Source: Pseudomonas azotoformans (GTDB taxonomy: Bacteria; Pseudomonadota; Gammaproteobacteria; Pseudomonadales; Pseudomonadaceae). From it: DNA of 64,000 nucleotides. The notes beneath the pieces were generated by a model that made no database searches, had not been told where the DNA came from, and was given only the letters and a program-made list of their open reading frames with translations. Numbering within the stretch: position 1 is the first letter of the stretch; the number at the start of each line of letters is the position of its first letter. The DNA is taken from the NCBI RefSeq assembly GCF_900103345.1, contig NZ_LT629702.1, positions 4,588,001-4,652,000 of the forward strand. Reading direction: 5' to 3'. The position numbers and the translations under genes are program-made. Below, in pieces: positions 43,079 to 53,333 of this stretch.

Positions 43079-43570
43079 TCAGGCGATGCGTGGGTCTGGA
43101 TTGTCCAGCACGCTGTCTGTCTGTTCAGCACGGAATTTTTTCAGCACCGCGTGGAACTGCGGATGCTTGGCGCCCAGGATGCTGGCGGACAGCAGGGCGG
43201 CGTTGATCGCGCCGGCCTTGCCGATCGCCAGGGTCGCCACCGGGATGCCGGCCGGCATCTGCACGATGGACAACAGCGAATCCACGCCCGAGAGCATCGC
43301 CGACTGCACCGGCACGCCGAGTACCGGCAGGTGGGTCTTGGCCGCACACATGCCGGGCAGGTGCGCTGCACCGCCCGCACCGGCGATGATCACCTCGATG
43401 CCACGGGATTCTGCTTCATCGGCATACTGGAACAGCAAATCCGGAGTGCGGTGGGCGGAGACCACTTTCACTTCGTAGGGAATGCCGAGTTTTTCCAGCA
43501 TATCGGCGGTGTGGCTAAGGGTGGACCAATCGGACTTGGAGCCCATGATCACGCCAACCAATGCACTCAT
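43079..43570 (-). CDS. purE: N5-carboxyaminoimidazole ribonucleotide mutase PurE
   Basis: A 163-residue class I PurE that moves the carboxyl group from N5 to C4 of the imidazole ring. The phosphate loop GSKSDW (residues ~10-15), VSAHRTPD (active-site His, about 42) and the [11 protein letters not shown] loop (residues ~70-80) are present. It precedes purK; together they convert AIR to CAIR. The leader before purE contains a terminator-like hairpin (see separate entry), suggesting regulation beyond initiation. Confidence 0.97.
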   Translation of the reverse strand: MSALVGVIMGSKSDWSTLSHTADMLEKLGIPYEVKVVSAHRTPDLLFQYADEAESRGIEVIIAGAGGAAHLPGMCAAKTHLPVLGVPVQSAMLSGVDSLLSIVQMPAGIPVATLAIGKAGAINAALLSASILGAKHPQFHAVLKKFRAEQTDSVLDNPDPRIA

Positions 43571-43607
43571 CGTCGTGCCTCTTCTCTCTGGGCGCCCGCA
43601 GGCGCGT

Positions 43608-43646
43608 CAAAAAACAACAAGCCACGCGGGAAATCCGGCGTGGCTT
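43608..43646 (-). promoter_or_regulatory. Terminator-like hairpin in the purE leader (possible attenuator)
   Basis: On the minus strand AAGCCACGC and GCGTGGCTT pair around a 10-base loop and run into TTGTTGTTTTTTGA, about 40 bases before the purE start. A second hairpin (43661-43677, GGCCGG...CCGGCC) lies upstream of it. No minus-strand gene ends here that it could serve as an ordinary terminator, so it may be an attenuator or end a short leader RNA. Confidence 0.6.
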
Positions 43647-43688
43647 GGTGTACGAATTAAGGCCGGTTGGACCGGCCGAAGGCCGCGC

Positions 43689-43717
43689 AGTATACCGTAA
43701 TAATCCAGATAAACAGC
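43689..43717 (-). promoter_or_regulatory. Candidate sigma-70 promoter for purEK
   Basis: A perfect TATACT -10 element on the minus strand (43689-43694) with a weak -35 (GCTGTT, 17-base spacing) predicts transcription from about 43682, giving a ~110-base leader that includes both hairpins. Confidence 0.5.
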
Positions 43718-43932
43718 CCCTGGGATGACCATCTGTCTTAAGCGCCAAAGCGGCAGATTTACTGACTTGCAGGTCAACCCGACAGGTCTTCTCCAACACT
43801 GAAACTTCACCCCTCCAACATCGAATGCCACTACCGCATTTGCCTATGGCACCGACAGGCAATGGCAGAGCGCAGCCTTATCGTGGACAGCGACACACCC
43901 CACTGACATCTCCAAGGACAAGGACTGCCCCC

Positions 43933-45675
43933 ATGCCTGCATCGGTCGAGTATTACCGCACCCTACCCGCGCCCCACGACATCCTCAACCTGACACCGCC
44001 CGAAACGGCCACATTGCTCAAGGCGCTGAACAAAAATGTCATCTACACCCTGGGCCATCTGCCTACCCGCCCAGTGAGCGCACTGAAGCTACTGACCCAG
44101 GTGCTCGAGCACTACCTGCCCAGGCCCGAGCTGGACCGCATCTTCTACGCCTGCCCACCATCGGACACGACCCCGCAACACACTTTGTACGCCCTCTACC
44201 ACCACCTCGTTCTGTTTAACGCTCTGCCCTCCACCTACAACGCCAGTACGGTGGTGTTCTACACCCCCGGAGCAGACGCCTTGCAAGCCCTGCCGCCCGA
44301 GTGCCAGACGCTATTGAAGATAGCCCTGCAGAACCTAGAGGGTATCGAGTTCTACCTGAGTGACCTCGCCGACTTCTGGCAAGCCCGGCACCCCTACGCC
44401 GACATGACCAACCAGGCGTACGTGGCCCGAGCCTTCGCGGTCCAGCTTCAGTGTGCGGCATCGCTCAGGCTGGCAGACGGGTCGCTGGACCATGAAAGCG
44501 TGGCGTTGATCACGCTCCTGGCGTCGCCCGGGCATATTTCCGGCTGCCATCTCTACCGCATCGCGTTTCAGGATGAAGAACAACAAGCGCATGTCCCGCT
44601 GTACGGCGCCTTCCTGATCACCCGCACGCCCGCCAACGCAGCACCCGGTCAGAACCCCTGTGTCCTTTACGTGCCCGGGCTCAAGTTGCAGGCGTTCTAC
44701 TCGCCCGCCCTGCTCAGAGCCCACCTGATTGCCGAGTTGAGCGAGACCAGCCTCCACCGTCTGCTGCCGTGTATCGACCGCAATCAACTTCAGCGCTTGG
44801 AAAAGCTGGCCAGGCAAGGGCTACGGGACGATCACGTCAGCCTGTCACCGATGGTGTTCAGCCCGCACTTCTATGAGGACGTGACCCTGGCGCTGATCAA
44901 CCAGCAACGCCGAGACATCCGGCACGCGTGGTCATGGGCGCGGCCTCGGCATTTCCAGCAGGCCAATTGGATCAACCGTCACATCGAGACCGCCTCGGAC
45001 CTCAGGTCATTGATGACCCTTGAAAGCACCTTCAAAGACCACGCGACACCCGCCATCGCGGCGTTTGAACGAAAACTGCCACCCCGCCCAGCGCCCATTC
45101 CGGCGCCTGCTGCGCCGAAGCCGATCAACCTGAACGTCTACATCCATCGTGATTTGCACGGCGACAGCCGGCTGCCGTCCCTGCGCGAAGACTATTTTTC
45201 CTGGCTGCAAACCGAACTGGAAGACCTTTCCGGCCGGACAGTCATGATCACGTTTCATCAGGAAACCGGGCCGGCTTATCTAATCGATTTCAAATACAGA
45301 GGGGATCATCGGGCCAGCCTATCTGCCTGGAAACATACCGTCCTCCAGCACCTGGAACACGCTTCGATCACCCTTTCGCCGCTCGACCTGTATCTGTTGC
45401 TGACCCGCGATGACATTGACTCACAAGCGGCCGGCGTAGCTTATCTGCATGACAGCTTCGGCATTGCCGCGACAACGTCATACCGCATCGCAGCCCATGA
45501 AGTCGGGCATATGCTCGGCGCGCTGCATAAAGACGGCGACAATATTTTCAATGGCTGGTGGCACGAAACCCTGATGAAGAATCGTGACTTTTTCTCGTTC
45601 CTGAGGGGCAACGCCTACCGGTTCAGCGACAAGAACCGGGACAATATCCGCACCTACCTGAGCCAGTTCGATTGA
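43933..45675 (+). CDS. Putative toxin: DUF6543-like N-terminal region with a C-terminal metzincin protease domain
   Basis: A 580-residue protein without signal peptide. The C-terminal domain (about residues 395-580, after a Pro/Ala linker PRPAPIPAPAAPKP) contains AHEVGHMLGALHKD: His522-Glu523...His526...Gly529...His532, the complete HExxHxxGxxH zinc site of metzincins. A later WWHETLMKN may hold the Met-turn. The N-terminal ~390 residues resemble the N-terminal region of the large DUF6543 toxin-like proteins at 54526 and 59225 (a Tyr/Phe-Trp motif YLSDLADFWQARH, then CVLYVPGLKLQAFYSPALLRAHL). Predicted to be a secreted, proteolytic effector; export route unknown. Chosen start 43933 lacks family sequence upstream. 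No immunity gene is evident. Confidence 0.72.
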   Translation: MPASVEYYRTLPAPHDILNLTPPETATLLKALNKNVIYTLGHLPTRPVSALKLLTQVLEHYLPRPELDRIFYACPPSDTTPQHTLYALYHHLVLFNALPSTYNASTVVFYTPGADALQALPPECQTLLKIALQNLEGIEFYLSDLADFWQARHPYADMTNQAYVARAFAVQLQCAASLRLADGSLDHESVALITLLASPGHISGCHLYRIAFQDEEQQAHVPLYGAFLITRTPANAAPGQNPCVLYVPGLKLQAFYSPALLRAHLIAELSETSLHRLLPCIDRNQLQRLEKLARQGLRDDHVSLSPMVFSPHFYEDVTLALINQQRRDIRHAWSWARPRHFQQANWINRHIETASDLRSLMTLESTFKDHATPAIAAFERKLPPRPAPIPAPAAPKPINLNVYIHRDLHGDSRLPSLREDYFSWLQTELEDLSGRTVMITFHQETGPAYLIDFKYRGDHRASLSAWKHTVLQHLEHASITLSPLDLYLLLTRDDIDSQAAGVAYLHDSFGIAATTSYRIAAHEVGHMLGALHKDGDNIFNGWWHETLMKNRDFFSFLRGNAYRFSDKNRDNIRTYLSQFD

Positions 45676-45682
45676 CGCACGG

Positions 45683-46594
45683 CTATACGGCGGGGCTTGC
45701 CGCTCCGCCTTCGAGCTTGCGCCACAGCAACCGCACGTTCGCCTTGCGCACCAAGGCGCAGCGGTACAGGCGGATTTCCAGCGGCACATGCCATTGCGGC
45801 CCGCCGCACACCACCAGCTCACCCCGCGCCAGCTCGGCGCGCACGCTCAACTGCGGTACCCAGGCTATGCCCAGGCCCTCAAGGGCCATGCTCTTGAGGC
45901 TGTCAGCCATGGCGGTTTCGTACACGGTGGTAAAGCGCAGTGCCCGTTGGCGCAACAGCAAGTTCACCGAGCGACCGAGAAACGCGCCGGCGCTGTAGGC
46001 CAGCAACGGTACGCTGCCTTCGCCTTCCAGGTCGAACAACGGTTTGCCGTCGGCATCGGCGGCACACACCGGAAGCATTTCGGTATTGCCCAGGTGCAGC
46101 GACGGGAAAATTTCCGCGTCCATCTGCATCGCGGCGTCGGGGTCGTAGAACGCCAACATCAGGTCGCAGCCGCCCTCACGCAAAGCATGCACCGCGTCGC
46201 CGACGTTGGTAGCCACCAGTCGCGTGGCGATGTTCAGGCCTTCGTTGCGCAGTTGCGCGATCCAGCGTGGAAAGAAGCCCAGGGCCAGGGAGTGCGCCGC
46301 CGCCACTTGCATGACCTCGCCCTGCCCGCCTTCCAGGTGATGCAAATGGCGCAGCACTTCACCGAGCTGTTCGACCACCGTGCGCGCGGTGACCAGGAAC
46401 AACTGGCCCGCCGCCGTCAGCTCAACCGGCGTGCGGGAGCGGTTGACCAGGGTCAGCCCCAACGCCGCCTCCAGACTGCGGATGCGTCGGCTGAACGCCG
46501 GCTGGGTGACGAAGCGCCGCTCCGCCGCCTGGGAAAAACTGCGGGTCGCCGCCAGGGCGCTGAAGTCTTCCAGCCATTTGCTCTCAAGGTTCAT
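45683..46594 (-). CDS. LysR-family transcriptional regulator
   Basis: A 303-residue regulator: N-terminal winged HTH (residues ~1-60, with LAATRSFSQAAERRFVTQPAFSRRI) and a periplasmic-binding-like effector domain (about 90-295). It is divergent from aspA with ~180 bases between, so it is a candidate regulator of aspA, by the usual LysR layout. The effector is unknown. The ATG at 46594 is placed directly before the HTH; the open frame extends 12 codons upstream. Its 3' end faces the metzincin gene with only seven bases between stops. Confidence 0.9.
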   Translation of the reverse strand: MNLESKWLEDFSALAATRSFSQAAERRFVTQPAFSRRIRSLEAALGLTLVNRSRTPVELTAAGQLFLVTARTVVEQLGEVLRHLHHLEGGQGEVMQVAAAHSLALGFFPRWIAQLRNEGLNIATRLVATNVGDAVHALREGGCDLMLAFYDPDAAMQMDAEIFPSLHLGNTEMLPVCAADADGKPLFDLEGEGSVPLLAYSAGAFLGRSVNLLLRQRALRFTTVYETAMADSLKSMALEGLGIAWVPQLSVRAELARGELVVCGGPQWHVPLEIRLYRCALVRKANVRLLWRKLEGGAASPAV

Positions 46595-46776
46595 TACTGC
46601 CTCCCGTGGGTACGCACCATTTTGGCACACACGCCCGCCATGATAACCGGGTCACACGCACATTATGCCGTTTGTGCATAGGCCAGTGCTTAACAGCATT
46701 GGCCCAAAAAGTTCTACAAGCCTAGCATTCGCAGCGTTCCGGCCAGTTCCGGGTCCATATCGAGATGATTTCCGTC

Positions 46777-48201
<1,425 letters not shown>

Positions 48202-48255
48202 GCGTTTGTTGCACCGCTCACCAGGTTGAGGGACTAGACACCTCTCACCTTTTGA

Positions 48256-48290
48256 GGGCCTGAAGGCTCGTTCTTCAGGCCCTTTTTTTT
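48256..48290 (+). terminator. Rho-independent terminator of aspA
   Basis: GGGCCTGAAG and CTTCAGGCCC form a perfect 10-base-pair stem with a 7-base loop, followed by eight T residues. It lies 55 bases after the aspA stop. Confidence 0.95.
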
Positions 48291-48293
48291 GCT

Positions 48294-48393
48294 TGTAGGA
48301 GCGAGCTTGCTCGCGAAAAACTACAGGGCACCGCGTTCACCCAAGAGGTACTCATCATCGTTCACGACCTTCGCGAGCAAGCTCGCTCCTACA
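48294..48393. repeat. REPIN, TGTAGGAGCGAGCTTGCTCGCGAA variant
   Basis: Inverted pair of a third REP type around ~50 bases, directly after the aspA terminator. The ~225 bases from here to the symporter gene hold no recognisable gene or riboswitch. Confidence 0.88.
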
Positions 48394-48617
48394 AACCTTT
48401 AATCGCCCCGAGCAGACGGATCACGTTCGCCTAGGTATAGTGCCGCCCCTCTTCGCGTCAGAGATCGTCGGTAACGAGGTCCTGGACAGCGCGAAACCGC
48501 ATGAATAACAACACCCGCAAAAGGATTGGGGTCGAAGCGTCGTGCACTGCCTGGTGCTGAGCGATAGCGTCGAACCGTCCTGCGTTTGCCATTAGAAAAA
48601 TCAGCGAGGAACACTCC

Positions 48618-50069
48618 ATGCTCGAAGTCATCAACGACTTCCTCTCAGGGAAAGTACTGATCGTGCTCATTGTCGGGCTCGGCGGTTATTTCACGATTCG
48701 CTCGCGTTTCGTACAACTGCGTCACTTCTTCCACATGTTCTCGGTGTTTAAAGACAGCCTGAAGAGCAGCTCCGACCAGCTCAGTTCCTTCCAGGCGCTG
48801 ATGCTCAGCCTGGCCGGCCGCGTGGGTGCCGGCAACATTGCCGGTGTCGGTATTGCCGTGACACTGGGTGGCCCGGGCGCCGTGTTCTGGATGTGGGTCA
48901 CCGCGCTGGTGGGCATGTCGTCGAGCTTCATCGAGTGCTCCCTCGGCCAGTTGTACAAGCGCACTGACGCCGAGGGCACCTTCCGTGGCGGCCCGGCCTA
49001 TTACATCCAGCACGGTTTGCACAAGCGTTGGCTGGGCATGGTCATGGCGTTCCTGTTGCTGGTGACCTTCGGTTTCGCTTTCAACGGCCTGCAAGCCCAC
49101 GCCGTGACCCACTCGCTGAACAACGCCTTTGGCCTGGACACCACCTACACCGGCCTGGCCCTGGCGGTACTGCTGGGCCTGGTGTTCATCGGCGGGATCA
49201 AGCGCATCGCCTCGATTGCCGACCTGCTGGTGCCGGTCAAGACCCTGGTCTACATCGCCGTAACCCTCTATGTGATCGTGCTGCAATTCGACCATGTGCC
49301 GGCCATGCTCGCGACCATCGTCAAGAGCGCCTTCGGCCTCGACCAGGCCTTCGGTGGCCTGGTGGGCAGCGCGATCATCATGGGTGTGAAGCGCGGCGTG
49401 TTCGCCAACGAAGCCGGCCTGGGCAGTGCGCCTAACGTGGCAGCAGTAGCCTCGGTTGAGCACCCGATCGCCCAGGGCGTGGTCCAGGCGTTCAGCGTGT
49501 TCCTCGATACCTTCGTGATCTGCACCTGTACCGCATTGCTGATCCTGCTCTCCGGCTTCTACACCCCGGGCTTTGAAGGCGACGGCATTGCCCTGACCCA
49601 GAACTCCCTGGCGGCGGTGGTCGGCGACTGGGGCCGCATGTTCATCTCGGTGGCCCTGGCGTTGTTCGTGTTCACCTCGATCATGTACAACTACTACCTG
49701 GGTGAGAGCAACCTGCGCTTCCTGGTGGGCAACAACCGCAAGGTGCTGATGGGCTACCGCGCACTGGTGCTGGTGCTGATCTTCTGGGGTTCCATCGAGA
49801 ACCTGAGCACCGTGTTCGCCTTTGCCGACATCACCATGACCCTGCTGGCGTTCGTCAATCTGTTCGCCCTGGCGTTCCTGTTCAAGATCGCCATGCGTAT
49901 CCTCAACGACTACGACAACCAGCGCGCAGCGGGCATCAAGACCCCGGTGTTCGACTCCAGCCAGTTCCCTGACCTGGACCTGGACCGAAAGGCCTGGCCG
50001 GCCAACCCGGTCAAGCCTGAGCCAAGCGCTCAAGCAAGTGCTGAACTGAACGTTCAAGCGCAACGCTGA
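48618..50069 (+). CDS. Alanine/glycine:sodium symporter family (AGCS) transporter
   Basis: A 483-residue inner-membrane carrier with about ten to eleven helices. The AGCS signatures are visible: VGAGNIAGVGIAVTLGGPGAVFWMWVTALVGM (residues ~72-103) and FANEAGLGSAPNVAAVA (about residues 262-278). It imports alanine, glycine or related amino acids with sodium. An AGGAACACTCC leader precedes the ATG. Ends with a polar tail of ~40 residues. The terminator at 50086 separates it from the asparaginase gene. Confidence 0.93.
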   Translation: MLEVINDFLSGKVLIVLIVGLGGYFTIRSRFVQLRHFFHMFSVFKDSLKSSSDQLSSFQALMLSLAGRVGAGNIAGVGIAVTLGGPGAVFWMWVTALVGMSSSFIECSLGQLYKRTDAEGTFRGGPAYYIQHGLHKRWLGMVMAFLLLVTFGFAFNGLQAHAVTHSLNNAFGLDTTYTGLALAVLLGLVFIGGIKRIASIADLLVPVKTLVYIAVTLYVIVLQFDHVPAMLATIVKSAFGLDQAFGGLVGSAIIMGVKRGVFANEAGLGSAPNVAAVASVEHPIAQGVVQAFSVFLDTFVICTCTALLILLSGFYTPGFEGDGIALTQNSLAAVVGDWGRMFISVALALFVFTSIMYNYYLGESNLRFLVGNNRKVLMGYRALVLVLIFWGSIENLSTVFAFADITMTLLAFVNLFALAFLFKIAMRILNDYDNQRAAGIKTPVFDSSQFPDLDLDRKAWPANPVKPEPSAQASAELNVQAQR

Positions 50070-50085
50070 GTGTAGATAGATGACA

Positions 50086-50128
50086 CGCCGCCCGGCCTTG
50101 GGCATGCTCTGGGCCCGGCGGCGTTTTT
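50086..50128 (+). terminator. Rho-independent terminator of the symporter gene
   Basis: CGCCGCCCGGCC and GGGCCCGGCGGCG form a GC-rich stem with a ~13-base loop and are followed by TTTTT. Confidence 0.85.
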
Positions 50129-50146
50129 CGTTCAGGAGAAAATTCG

Positions 50147-51124
50147 ATGTCCCCAGCTAACAACGTGATGGTGCTCTACACCGGTGGCACCATCGGCATG
50201 CAGGCCAGCGCCAACGGCCTGGCGCCTGCGTCCGGTTTTGAAGCACGCATGCGCGAGCAGCTTGCCGACGTGCAAGTGCCCGCCTGGTGCTTCCGGGAAA
50301 TGTCGCCGCTGATCGACAGCGCCAACATGACCCCCGCCTACTGGCAGCACCTGCACGCCGCCGTGGTCGAAGCCGTGGACAACGGCTGCGACGCCGTACT
50401 GATCCTGCACGGCACTGACACGCTGGCCTACAGCGCCGCCGCCATGAGCTTCCAATTGCTCGGCCTGCCGGCGCCGGTGGTGTTCACCGGCTCCATGCTG
50501 CCCGCCGGCGTGCCCGACAGCGATGCCTGGGAGAACGTCAGCGGCGCCTTGGCGGCACTCGGCGAAGGCCTGGCGCCGGGCGTGCAGCTGTTCTTCCACG
50601 GCGCGCTGATGGCGCCGACCCGCTGCGCGAAAATCCGCAGCTTCGGCCGCCATCCGTTTGCTGCCCTGCAGCGCAATGGCGGCGTCGCCCAGGCCGAAAT
50701 GATTCCGGCGGCCCTGCATTACCGCCAGCCCAAAACCGTGGCCAACGTCGGCGTGCTGCCGCTGGTGCCGGGCATCGCCGCCCAGCAACTGGACGCAGTG
50801 ATCGACAGCGGTATCCAGGCGCTGGTGCTGGAGTGCTTCGGCAGCGGCACCGGGCCGAGCGACAACCCGGCGTTCCTGGCCAGCCTTCAGCGGGCGCAGG
50901 ATCAGGGCGTGGTGGTGGTGGCGATCACCCAATGCCATGAAGGCGGCGTGGAACTGGATGTGTATGAAGCGGGCAGCCGCTTGCGCGGCGTCGGCGTGTT
51001 GTCCGGTGGCGGCATGACCCGCGAAGCGGTGTTCGGCAAGCTCAATGCACTGCTCGGTGCCGGACTCGACACTGCCGAGGTGCGCCGCCTGGTGGAACTC
51101 GACCTGTGTGGCGAACTGAGCTGA
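50147..51124 (+). CDS. Asparaginase (type I-like)
   Basis: A 325-residue amidohydrolase splitting asparagine into aspartate and ammonia. Both catalytic Thr motifs are visible: YTGGTIGMQ (residues ~7-15) and LILHGTDTLAYSA (about 85-97). No signal peptide, so it works in the cytoplasm and is closer to type I (AnsA) enzymes. An AGGAG site precedes the ATG. Product aspartate could feed the aspA enzyme encoded 2 kb upstream. In principle a glutaminase/asparaginase of broader substrate range. Confidence 0.92.
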   Translation: MSPANNVMVLYTGGTIGMQASANGLAPASGFEARMREQLADVQVPAWCFREMSPLIDSANMTPAYWQHLHAAVVEAVDNGCDAVLILHGTDTLAYSAAAMSFQLLGLPAPVVFTGSMLPAGVPDSDAWENVSGALAALGEGLAPGVQLFFHGALMAPTRCAKIRSFGRHPFAALQRNGGVAQAEMIPAALHYRQPKTVANVGVLPLVPGIAAQQLDAVIDSGIQALVLECFGSGTGPSDNPAFLASLQRAQDQGVVVVAITQCHEGGVELDVYEAGSRLRGVGVLSGGGMTREAVFGKLNALLGAGLDTAEVRRLVELDLCGELS

Positions 51125-51174
51125 TCGGCCTGTAACTTGCTTCCCTTCCAGCCACCCCCTGGCTGGAAGCCCCC

Positions 51175-52167
51175 ATGCTGCACTCTCACCTGACCACCCT
51201 CAACGCCGTGTCCCTGGTGCTCAATGCCTTCAAGGCCGAAGGCTTGCCGGCCCAGGAACTGCTGGCCGGCAGCGGCATCTGTGCGGCGGACTTGAGCCGC
51301 GCCGACACGCGCATCACCACCAACCAGGAGATGCGCGTGTGCGCCAATGCTGTGGCGCGGCGGCGGGATATCGGCCTGGAACTGGGGAGGCAGATGCATG
51401 TATCGGCCTATGGCATGCTCGGCTACGCCCTGCTCACCAGTGCCACCTTTGGTGACGCCTTGCGCTTGGCGTTGCACTACCCGGCGCTGTTGGGAACACT
51501 TTTCGAGTTGAGCCTGGAGGAAGACGGCCAGCGCGTCTGGTTCACCGCCCGTGATTATCGTGAAGACCCGGCGCTTGAACGGTTCAATGTCGAACTGTGC
51601 CTGGCCTCGCTGAAGGTCATCTGCGACGACCTGCTGGGCCAGCCACTGCCACTGCTCGGCGCACGCTTCGAGCACGACGCCCCGGACTACCGCGCGCGCT
51701 ATACCGAAAGCTTCCCTTGCCCGTTGCAGTTCCAGGCCACCGCCAACGCATTTGCCTTCGACCGGCACTGGCTCGAACAGCCACTGCCGCTGGCAGACAC
51801 TGTCACCCACCAGGCCATGGCCGAGCGCTGCCGCAAGCAGAACCTGGAGTTCACCGGGCGCCAGGCCTGGCTGGGCAGGATTCGCCAGTTGCTCACCGCG
51901 CAACTCAACGCCGCGCCGGGCCTGGAAGGCCTGGCCATGCAGATGAAATGCTCGGCGCGCACCCTGCGCCGGCATTTGCACGAACTGGGCTGCAGCTACC
52001 AGGAGCTGTTGGACGAGTTGCGCTTCGAACGCGCCAAGCTGCTGCTGGCGGAGGACCAGTGGCCGATCTATCGGATTGCCGAAGCGTTGGGGTTCAGCGA
52101 AACGGCCAGTTTCCGGCATGCATTTGTGCGCTGGAGCGGCGTGGCACCGAGCCAATTTCGAGCATGA
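51175..52167 (+). CDS. AraC-family transcriptional regulator (OruR-like)
   Basis: A 330-residue regulator: an N-terminal 'arabinose-binding'-type domain (about residues 15-200, containing ISTNQE-like ITTNQEM and YGMLGYALLTSATFGDAL) and a C-terminal AraC double HTH (about 230-330, with MQMKCSARTLRRHLHELGCSYQELLDELR and IAEALGFSETASFRHAFVRWSGVAPSQFR). This architecture is that of OruR-like regulators of ornithine or related amino acids. It stands upstream of, and in the same direction as, the polyamine genes and may control them, though direct evidence is lacking. Confidence 0.9.
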   Translation: MLHSHLTTLNAVSLVLNAFKAEGLPAQELLAGSGICAADLSRADTRITTNQEMRVCANAVARRRDIGLELGRQMHVSAYGMLGYALLTSATFGDALRLALHYPALLGTLFELSLEEDGQRVWFTARDYREDPALERFNVELCLASLKVICDDLLGQPLPLLGARFEHDAPDYRARYTESFPCPLQFQATANAFAFDRHWLEQPLPLADTVTHQAMAERCRKQNLEFTGRQAWLGRIRQLLTAQLNAAPGLEGLAMQMKCSARTLRRHLHELGCSYQELLDELRFERAKLLLAEDQWPIYRIAEALGFSETASFRHAFVRWSGVAPSQFRA

Positions 52168-52298
52168 TGCGCCATTGAGGGGCGAATTGCGGACAGACAC
52201 TTTGGCCATATTCATCCCCTTTTGGCCGCTCCTGCCGTTCTCTTAAACCGCGCCCACCGCAAGACTGCACGCACCGACACAGCCTGCGGAGAACAAGA

Positions 52299-53333
52299 AT
52301 GCTGACGATCTACTCGGACGATCACCACCTGCACCACGGTCGCTGCGAATTGATGGACGGGCAACTGATGCCCTGCTTCGAAATGCCCTCGCGGGCCGAC
52401 CATGTGCTGCAACGGGTCAAGGACCGCGAACTGGGCCCGGTGCAGGCGCCACAGGACTTTGGCCTGGCGCCGTTGCAACGCATCCACAGCCGCGATTACC
52501 TGGACTTCTTCAAAGGCGCCTGGGCGCGCTGGACCGAACACGGCCAGGACGGCGACCTGCTGCCCTACACCTGGCCCGCGCGCACCCTGCGTCGGGTGCT
52601 GCCCACCAGCCTGCACGGCCAGTTGGGCTACTACAGCTTCGATGGCGGTGCGCCGATTACCGCCGGAACCTGGCAGGCGGCCTACTCGGCGGCGCAAGTG
52701 GCACTCACCGCACAACAGGCGATCCAGCACGGCGCCCATAGTGCGTTCGCGTTGTGCCGCCCGCCGGGGCATCACGCCGCCAGCGACTTGATGGGCGGTT
52801 ATTGCTACCTGAACAACGCGGCGATTGCCGCACAGGCGTTTCTCGACCAGGGCCACCGCAAGGTCGCGATCCTCGATGTGGACTACCACCACGGCAACGG
52901 CACCCAGTCGATTTTCTACGACCGCAGCGATGTGCTGTTTACCTCGATCCACGGGCACCCGGAGGCCGAGTTTCCGTTTTTCCTGGGCTATGCCGATGAG
53001 AGGGGCGAAGGCGCCGGGGAAGGCTTCAACTTCAACTATCCACTGCCCGCCGGCTCCGGCTGGGACACCTGGAACGCGGCGCTGGAGCAGGCCTGCCGGG
53101 AGATCGAACACTACGGCGCTGACATCATCGTGGTCTCACTGGGTGTGGACACCTTCAAGGATGACCCGATCTCACAGTTCAAGCTCGACAGCCCGGACTA
53201 CCTCGCCATGGGCGCGCGCATCGCGCGCCTGGGCAAGCCGACGCTGTTCGTGATGGAAGGTGGTTACGCGGTGGAAGAAATCGGCATCAATGCCGTCAAC
53301 GTGCTCGAAGGTTTTGAGGGGGCAACCAAATGA
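52299..53333 (+). CDS. Acetylpolyamine amidohydrolase (histone deacetylase family)
   Basis: A 344-residue zinc enzyme of the arginase/deacetylase fold. The catalytic blocks are [20 protein letters not shown] (about residues 153-172: the His-His charge relay) and [15 protein letters not shown] (about 189-203: zinc ligands Asp and His); a C-terminal [12 protein letters not shown] loop follows, with the further Asp in GVDTFKDDP. This matches the AphA/AphB group, which removes acetyl groups from acetylcadaverine, acetylputrescine and similar. Its stop overlaps the start of the binding-protein gene, so both form an operon for using acetylated polyamines. GGAG ribosome site present. Confidence 0.93.
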   Translation: MLTIYSDDHHLHHGRCELMDGQLMPCFEMPSRADHVLQRVKDRELGPVQAPQDFGLAPLQRIHSRDYLDFFKGAWARWTEHGQDGDLLPYTWPARTLRRVLPTSLHGQLGYYSFDGGAPITAGTWQAAYSAAQVALTAQQAIQHGAHSAFALCRPPGHHAASDLMGGYCYLNNAAIAAQAFLDQGHRKVAILDVDYHHGNGTQSIFYDRSDVLFTSIHGHPEAEFPFFLGYADERGEGAGEGFNFNYPLPAGSGWDTWNAALEQACREIEHYGADIIVVSLGVDTFKDDPISQFKLDSPDYLAMGARIARLGKPTLFVMEGGYAVEEIGINAVNVLEGFEGATK

